A stretch of 64,000 nt of DNA, from positions 62,001-126,000 of the forward strand of contig NZ_JYHV01000034.1 in the NCBI RefSeq assembly GCF_000952685.1, given 5' to 3'. Under the pieces are notes generated by a model. That model was not told where the DNA came from and searched no databases. It saw only the letters and a list, made by a program, of their open reading frames with translations. The position numbers were made by a program, and so were the translations under genes. Shown here piece by piece: positions 59,991 through 64,000 of this stretch. This DNA comes from Stutzerimonas stutzeri. GTDB taxonomy: Bacteria > Pseudomonadota > Gammaproteobacteria > Pseudomonadales > Pseudomonadaceae. Every line of letters begins with the position of its first letter. Positions within the stretch are counted from its first letter, which is position 1.

Positions 59991-61436
59991 ATGCAATGGG
60001 AAACCGTCATCGGGCTGGAAATCCACGCACAGCTCGCAACCCAGTCGAAGATTTTCTCCGGCAGTGCCACCACTTTTGGTGCCGAACCCAACACCCAGGC
60101 CAGCCTGGTTGACCTGGGCATGCCTGGCACGCTGCCGGTGCTCAACGCCGAAGCCGTGCGCATGGCCTGCAAGTTCGGTCTGGCGATCGATGCCGAGATC
60201 GCCGGGAAGAACGTCTTCGCCCGCAAGAATTATTTCTACCCGGACCTACCCAAGGGTTACCAGACCAGCCAGATGGATCACCCCATTGTCGGCAAGGGAT
60301 TCCTCGACATCGCCCTGGAAGATGGCTCGCAGAAGCGCATCGGCATCACCCGCGCGCATCTGGAAGAAGACGCCGGCAAGAGTTTGCATGAAGACTTCCA
60401 CGGCATGAGCGGAATCGACCTCAACCGCGCCGGCACACCGTTGCTGGAAATCGTCTCAGAGCCGGACATTCGCAGCGCCAAGGAAGCGGTGGCCTACGTC
60501 AAGGCCATCCATGCGTTGGTGCGCTACCTGGGGATTTGTGACGGCAACATGGCTGAAGGCTCGCTGCGTTGCGACTGCAACGTTTCGGTACGCCCCAAAG
60601 GCCAGGCCGAGTTCGGCACCCGCGCCGAGATCAAGAACGTCAACTCCTTCCGTTTCATCGAAAAGGCGATCAACCACGAGGTACAGCGCCAGATCGAGCT
60701 GATCGAGGACGGCGGCAAGGTGGTGCAGGAAACCCGCCTGTACGACCCGAACAAGGACGAGACGCGCTCGATGCGCAGCAAGGAAGAAGCCAACGACTAC
60801 CGCTACTTCCCCTGCCCGGACCTGCTGCCGGTGGTAATCGAACAGAGCTTCCTCGACGAGGTGCGCGCCAGCCTGCCGGAACTACCCGTAGAGAAGCGCG
60901 AGCGTTTCCAGCGCGAATTCGGCCTGTCGGCCTATGACGCCGACGTCCTGGCTGCCAGCCGCGAAATGGCTGACTATTTCGAGGCGGTACAGCAGGCTTG
61001 CGGCGACGCCAAGTTGGCCGCCAACTGGGTCATGGGCGAACTCTCCAGCCTGCTCAACAAGGAAGGCCTTGAGATCGACCAGTCGCCGGTATCGGCCGAG
61101 CAACTGGGCGGCATGATCCTGCGCATCAAGGACAACACCATCAGCGGCAAGATCGCCAAGATGGTCTTCGAAGCCATGGCGACCGGCGAAGGCTCAGCCG
61201 ATGAGATCATCGAGAAGAAGGGCCTCAAGCAGGTCACCGACTCCGGTGCCATCGAGAAGATGCTCGACGAGGTGCTCGCCGCCAACGCCGAGCAGGTCGA
61301 GCAATACCGCGCCAGCGATGAAGCCAAGCGCGGCAAGATGTTCGGCTTTTTCGTCGGCCAGGCGATGAAGGCGTCCAAGGGCAAGGCCAACCCCGGCCAG
61401 GTCAACCAGCTGCTCAAAAGCAAGCTGGAAGGCTGA
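59991..61436 (+). CDS. gatB: Asp-tRNA(Asn)/Glu-tRNA(Gln) amidotransferase subunit B
   Basis: 481 residues, [24 protein letters not shown]..., with the kinase-like cradle ([40 protein letters not shown]) and the C-terminal tail domain YqeY-like. It activates the mischarged aminoacyl-tRNA with ATP and uses GatA ammonia. GAGGAG lies before its ATG. Confidence 0.97.
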   Translation: MQWETVIGLEIHAQLATQSKIFSGSATTFGAEPNTQASLVDLGMPGTLPVLNAEAVRMACKFGLAIDAEIAGKNVFARKNYFYPDLPKGYQTSQMDHPIVGKGFLDIALEDGSQKRIGITRAHLEEDAGKSLHEDFHGMSGIDLNRAGTPLLEIVSEPDIRSAKEAVAYVKAIHALVRYLGICDGNMAEGSLRCDCNVSVRPKGQAEFGTRAEIKNVNSFRFIEKAINHEVQRQIELIEDGGKVVQETRLYDPNKDETRSMRSKEEANDYRYFPCPDLLPVVIEQSFLDEVRASLPELPVEKRERFQREFGLSAYDADVLAASREMADYFEAVQQACGDAKLAANWVMGELSSLLNKEGLEIDQSPVSAEQLGGMILRIKDNTISGKIAKMVFEAMATGEGSADEIIEKKGLKQVTDSGAIEKMLDEVLAANAEQVEQYRASDEAKRGKMFGFFVGQAMKASKGKANPGQVNQLLKSKLEG

Positions 61437-61440
61437 TTGA

Positions 61441-61466
61441 CGGGGCGGGTCGTCAGGCCCGCCCCG
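61441..61466 (+). terminator. GC-rich hairpin after gatB
   Basis: CGGGGCGGG and CCCGCCCCG form a perfect nine-pair stem with an eight-base loop five bases past the gatB stop. No U-run follows. Confidence 0.45.
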
Positions 61467-61588
61467 CTTGCCCCGCCGCGCACCGCGCCGCTCGACGAGC
61501 GGCGACAGGTTGAACGGCTGTCTGGGTTGACGTTCAAAAGCTTTCCAGGCCATAGAACTGATCAGTCCCGCCCGGGAAGGATTGACGC

Positions 61589-61975
61589 ATGCGAACCAGA
61601 CTGCTGCTCATTGCACTGCCCTTGGCGCTGTTTGGTGGTTGTGGCGACACCCAGGAGGCCTACTCCAAAGCCAGAAACAGTTTTACCCAGCAAGGCATGG
61701 CTTCCTACTACGCGCGCAGCTTTCATGGCGAGGAGACTGCCAGCGGCGAAACCTTCAACCAGAACGAACTGGTCGCTGCGCACAAGACGCTGCCATTCGG
61801 TACGCAGGTGAAGGTAACCAACCTGGACAACGGAAGACAGGTTACGGTGCGAATCGTCGATCGCGGCCCGTTCGAACCAGGACGAATAATCGATCTATCG
61901 AGGGTCGCTGCTGCCAGGATCGACCTGCTCGAAGATGGCATCGCCAGGGTAAAAATCGAAAAAGTGAACCGATAG
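61589..61975 (+). CDS. RlpA-like DPBB-domain lipoprotein
   Basis: 128 residues with a lipoprotein signal ending LFGGC, lipid Cys at 18, then the double-psi beta-barrel GMASYYARSFHGEETASGETFNQNELVAAHKTLPFGTQVKVTNL and VRIVDRGPFEPGRIIDLSRVAA. RlpA in P. aeruginosa is a lytic transglycosylase acting on stem-free glycan at the septum; this one is much shorter, lacks the SPOR domain that targets the septum, and keeps the catalytic-type His and Asp (FHG, VDRGPF). It is probably a paralogue of RlpA. Confidence 0.82.
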   Translation: MRTRLLLIALPLALFGGCGDTQEAYSKARNSFTQQGMASYYARSFHGEETASGETFNQNELVAAHKTLPFGTQVKVTNLDNGRQVTVRIVDRGPFEPGRIIDLSRVAAARIDLLEDGIARVKIEKVNR

Positions 61976-62004
61976 AACACGCACGTCCCACATCCGGAGT
62001 TTCG

Positions 62005-63090
62005 ATGAGTTTGTTGACATTCGCCTATCTGATCGGCGGACTGGTATTGCTGGTGCTAGGCGCCGAAGCATTGGTACGCGGAGCCGTGAAGCTGGCCGCG
62101 CGCTTTGGTATTTCGCCGCTGATCATTGGCTTGACCGTCGTCGCGTTCGGCACCAGCGCACCGGAAACGGCGGTCAGCATCCAGGCCTCGTTGAACGGGA
62201 GCGGTGACATTGCCGTCGGCAATGTAATCGGCAGCAACATCGCCAACATTCTGCTGATTCTCGGGCTATCCGCACTGGTGGCTCCGTTACTGGTGTCGCG
62301 TCAGCTGGTGCGCCTCGACGTGCCGGTAATGATCGCTGCCGGAGTGCTGACCTTCGGCCTCGCTTCGAATGGCACCGTAAGCCGTCTGGACGGATGCATT
62401 CTGCTGGCGCTTCTCCTGGCCTATACGTTGTTTCTGGTCATTGCCAGCAAACGCGAGACGCAACGTGCGCAGCGGGACGAGTTCGCCGTGGAGTATGGCG
62501 CCGAGGAGCAGGCCAAGCCATTCGGCTGGGTATTGCAGCTGTTGTTGATCCTGCTTGGGCTGGGCCTGCTCGTTGCCGGGTCCAACCTGCTGATCGAAGG
62601 CGCGGTGGCCTTGGCGCGAGCGCTCGGCCTGTCGGAGCTGGTCATCGGCCTCACCGTGATTGCCGTCGGCACCTCGCTGCCCGAATTGGCGACTTCATTG
62701 CTGGCCGTGTACCGCGGCGAGCGCGATATCGCTGTTGGCAATGTCGTTGGCAGCTGCATCTTCAACCTGTTGCTGGTGCTCGGTGCCGGGGCATTGGTGT
62801 CGACCAACGGCCTGTCCATTTCGCCCAATGCTCTGGCCTTCGATCTGCCGGTCATGCTCGCGGTATTTGCCGCCTGCCTGCCAATCTTCTTCTCTGGCTA
62901 TCGAATCAATCGCTGGGAAGGCACGATGTTCTTCGGCTACTACCTGGCCTACACGCTCTACTTGGTGCTGTTTTCCACCGGCCTACCGGCGATTAATCTG
63001 CTACGTCATGCAATGACTTGGTACGTATTGCCCTTGACCGCCATCACGCTTTTGGTGATCTTTCTGCGCGCCTGGAAATACCAGCGCTGA
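62005..63090 (+). CDS. Calcium/sodium antiporter (CaCA family, YrbG-like)
   Basis: 361 residues in two inverted halves. Each has an alpha-repeat: GLTVVAFGTSAPETAVSIQASLNG...IAVGNVIGSNIANI and GLTVIAVGTSLPELATSLLAVYRG...IAVGNVVGSCIFNL, with the ion-binding Glu in APE/PEL. About ten membrane helices. It exchanges Ca2+ for Na+ or H+. A close paralogue follows at 63122. ATG 62005 lies 9 bases after CCGGAG. Confidence 0.92.
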   Translation: MSLLTFAYLIGGLVLLVLGAEALVRGAVKLAARFGISPLIIGLTVVAFGTSAPETAVSIQASLNGSGDIAVGNVIGSNIANILLILGLSALVAPLLVSRQLVRLDVPVMIAAGVLTFGLASNGTVSRLDGCILLALLLAYTLFLVIASKRETQRAQRDEFAVEYGAEEQAKPFGWVLQLLLILLGLGLLVAGSNLLIEGAVALARALGLSELVIGLTVIAVGTSLPELATSLLAVYRGERDIAVGNVVGSCIFNLLLVLGAGALVSTNGLSISPNALAFDLPVMLAVFAACLPIFFSGYRINRWEGTMFFGYYLAYTLYLVLFSTGLPAINLLRHAMTWYVLPLTAITLLVIFLRAWKYQR

Positions 63091-63121
63091 GCGATGCCTT
63101 TCACTCCTGGAGCGCCCTTTT

Positions 63122-64000
63122 GTGTCCCTGATGACGTTCGTCTATTTGATAGCCGGTCTGGTGCTTCTTGTCGCCGGCGCCGAGGTTCTGGTGCGCGGCG
63201 CGGCCAAACTGGCAGCCCAGTTCGGCATCCCGCCGTTGATTATCGGCCTCACCGTCGTGGCCTTTGGTACCAGTGCGCCGGAGACGGCGGTGAGCGTGCA
63301 GGCATCGATAAACGGCAGCGGCGATATCGCTATCGGCAACGTGCTCGGGAGCAATATCGCCAACGTTCTGCTGATTCTCGGCATGACCTCGCTGGTCGCG
63401 CCGCTGATCGTTTCCCGTCAGTTGATTCGCCTCGATGTACCGATCATGATCGGCGCCAGCTTGCTCACCTACGCCCTGGCCTGGGACGGTACGTTAAGCC
63501 GGCTCGATGGCGCGCTGCTATTTGCCTTGGTTGTCAGCTACACGTTTTTCCTGATCATCAGCAGCCGCCGCGCCAGTGCAGCTGCAACCGCCGACGATGA
63601 GTTCGCCAGAGAATTTGGCCTCGATGCCCAACCCAAGCCCTACGCCAGCCTGATCAACGCGGGCCTGGTGATAGCCGGCTTGGTGCTCTTGGTGGGCGGT
63701 TCCCATTTTCTGGTGGAAGGTGCGGTATCGCTGGCCCGAGCGCTGGGTCTGTCGGAATTGGTGATCGGCCTGACCGTCATTGCCGTCGGCACTTCGCTTC
63801 CAGAACTCGCCACCTCGATACTCGCCGCTATCCGCGGCGAACGTGATATCGCCGTCGGCAACATCGTCGGCAGCAACATATTCAATTTGCTCTGCGTCCT
63901 CGGGCTGGCCTCGCTGGTGTCGCCGGAAGCGATCGGGGTGGCCGCCAATGCATTGGCCTTCGATTTCCCAGTGATGATTGCGGTGGCCCTGGCCTGCCTA
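63122..64000 (+). CDS. Second calcium/sodium antiporter, tandem paralogue (3' end beyond window)
   Basis: GTG 63122, nine bases after GGAG, gives MSLMTFVYLIAGLVLLVAGAE, aligning residue for residue with MSLLTFAYLIGGLVLLVLGAE of the gene before it; both alpha-repeats (AFGTSAPETAVSVQASINGSG; AVGTSLPELATSILAAIRG) are intact. 293 residues are visible; about 65 more are expected past 64000. It follows its paralogue by 31 bases, so the pair is a tandem duplication in one transcript. Confidence 0.9.
   Translation, partial: MSLMTFVYLIAGLVLLVAGAEVLVRGAAKLAAQFGIPPLIIGLTVVAFGTSAPETAVSVQASINGSGDIAIGNVLGSNIANVLLILGMTSLVAPLIVSRQLIRLDVPIMIGASLLTYALAWDGTLSRLDGALLFALVVSYTFFLIISSRRASAAATADDEFAREFGLDAQPKPYASLINAGLVIAGLVLLVGGSHFLVEGAVSLARALGLSELVIGLTVIAVGTSLPELATSILAAIRGERDIAVGNIVGSNIFNLLCVLGLASLVSPEAIGVAANALAFDFPVMIAVALACL

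Overview
The window reads as a chromosomal segment of a Pseudomonas of the stutzeri group (Stutzerimonas-like). It is GC-rich, and its gene order (rsmI-lpoA-yraN-gmhA, sspAB-petABC-rpsI-rplM, yacG-coaE-pilDCB, cysDN, algW-hisC-hisD-hisG-murA, mla, kds/lpt, rpoN-hpf-ptsN-rapZ-npr, tldD/pmbA, mreBCD-maf-rng-yhdP, gatCAB) is the core Pseudomonas layout. The assignment rests on protein recognition and synteny only.

Layout: 1-930 carries the 5' part of mraZ with its triple operator, then RNase P RNA. 996-5404 holds rsmI divergent from lpoA-yraN-gmhA/diaA-dolP. 5478-10313 (minus strand) holds sspB, sspA, cytochrome bc1 and the S9/L13 operon. 10698-12533 holds an aldo-keto reductase and a membrane protein. 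12590-17694 (minus) holds yacG-coaE-pilD-pilC-pilB. 18181-21798 (plus) is the unusual part: a sigma-54 promoter, a 61-residue pilin, a secreted six-cysteine protein, a second 60-residue pilin, then an ABC-2 permease, a TPR protein and an ABC ATPase. 21825-22841 is a REP/RAYT module. 22918-26210 is the sulfate-activation operon, interrupted by a four-helix-bundle gene with its own flanking repeats. 26385-37200 runs through Nif3, AlgW, histidine genes, murA, ibaG and the Mla lipid-transport operon. 37464-44579 is one long plus-strand series from KDO synthesis and LPS export to RpoN and the nitrogen PTS. 44611-57911 holds tldD/pmbA, darP, a nitrilase, yhdP, rng, maf and mreBCD, with two inverted copies of a MITE-like element in the last operon. 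58226-61436 is gatCAB, followed by an RlpA-like lipoprotein and two tandem Na/Ca exchanger paralogues, the second cut by the window end.

Most notable: where a Pseudomonas normally has one pilin gene of about 140-150 codons divergent from pilB, this genome has two minimal pilins that stop shortly after the N-terminal helix, a separately exported cysteine-rich protein that may supply the missing globular domain, and an adjacent ABC transporter set. This resembles the split PilA-N/PilA-C arrangement of Geobacter and the pilA-pilGHI neighbourhood of Myxococcus, but sits within a standard Pseudomonas pilBCD locus. The rest of the window is mainly housekeeping, with lipid asymmetry, LPS, envelope shape and PTS/RpoN regulation grouped together.
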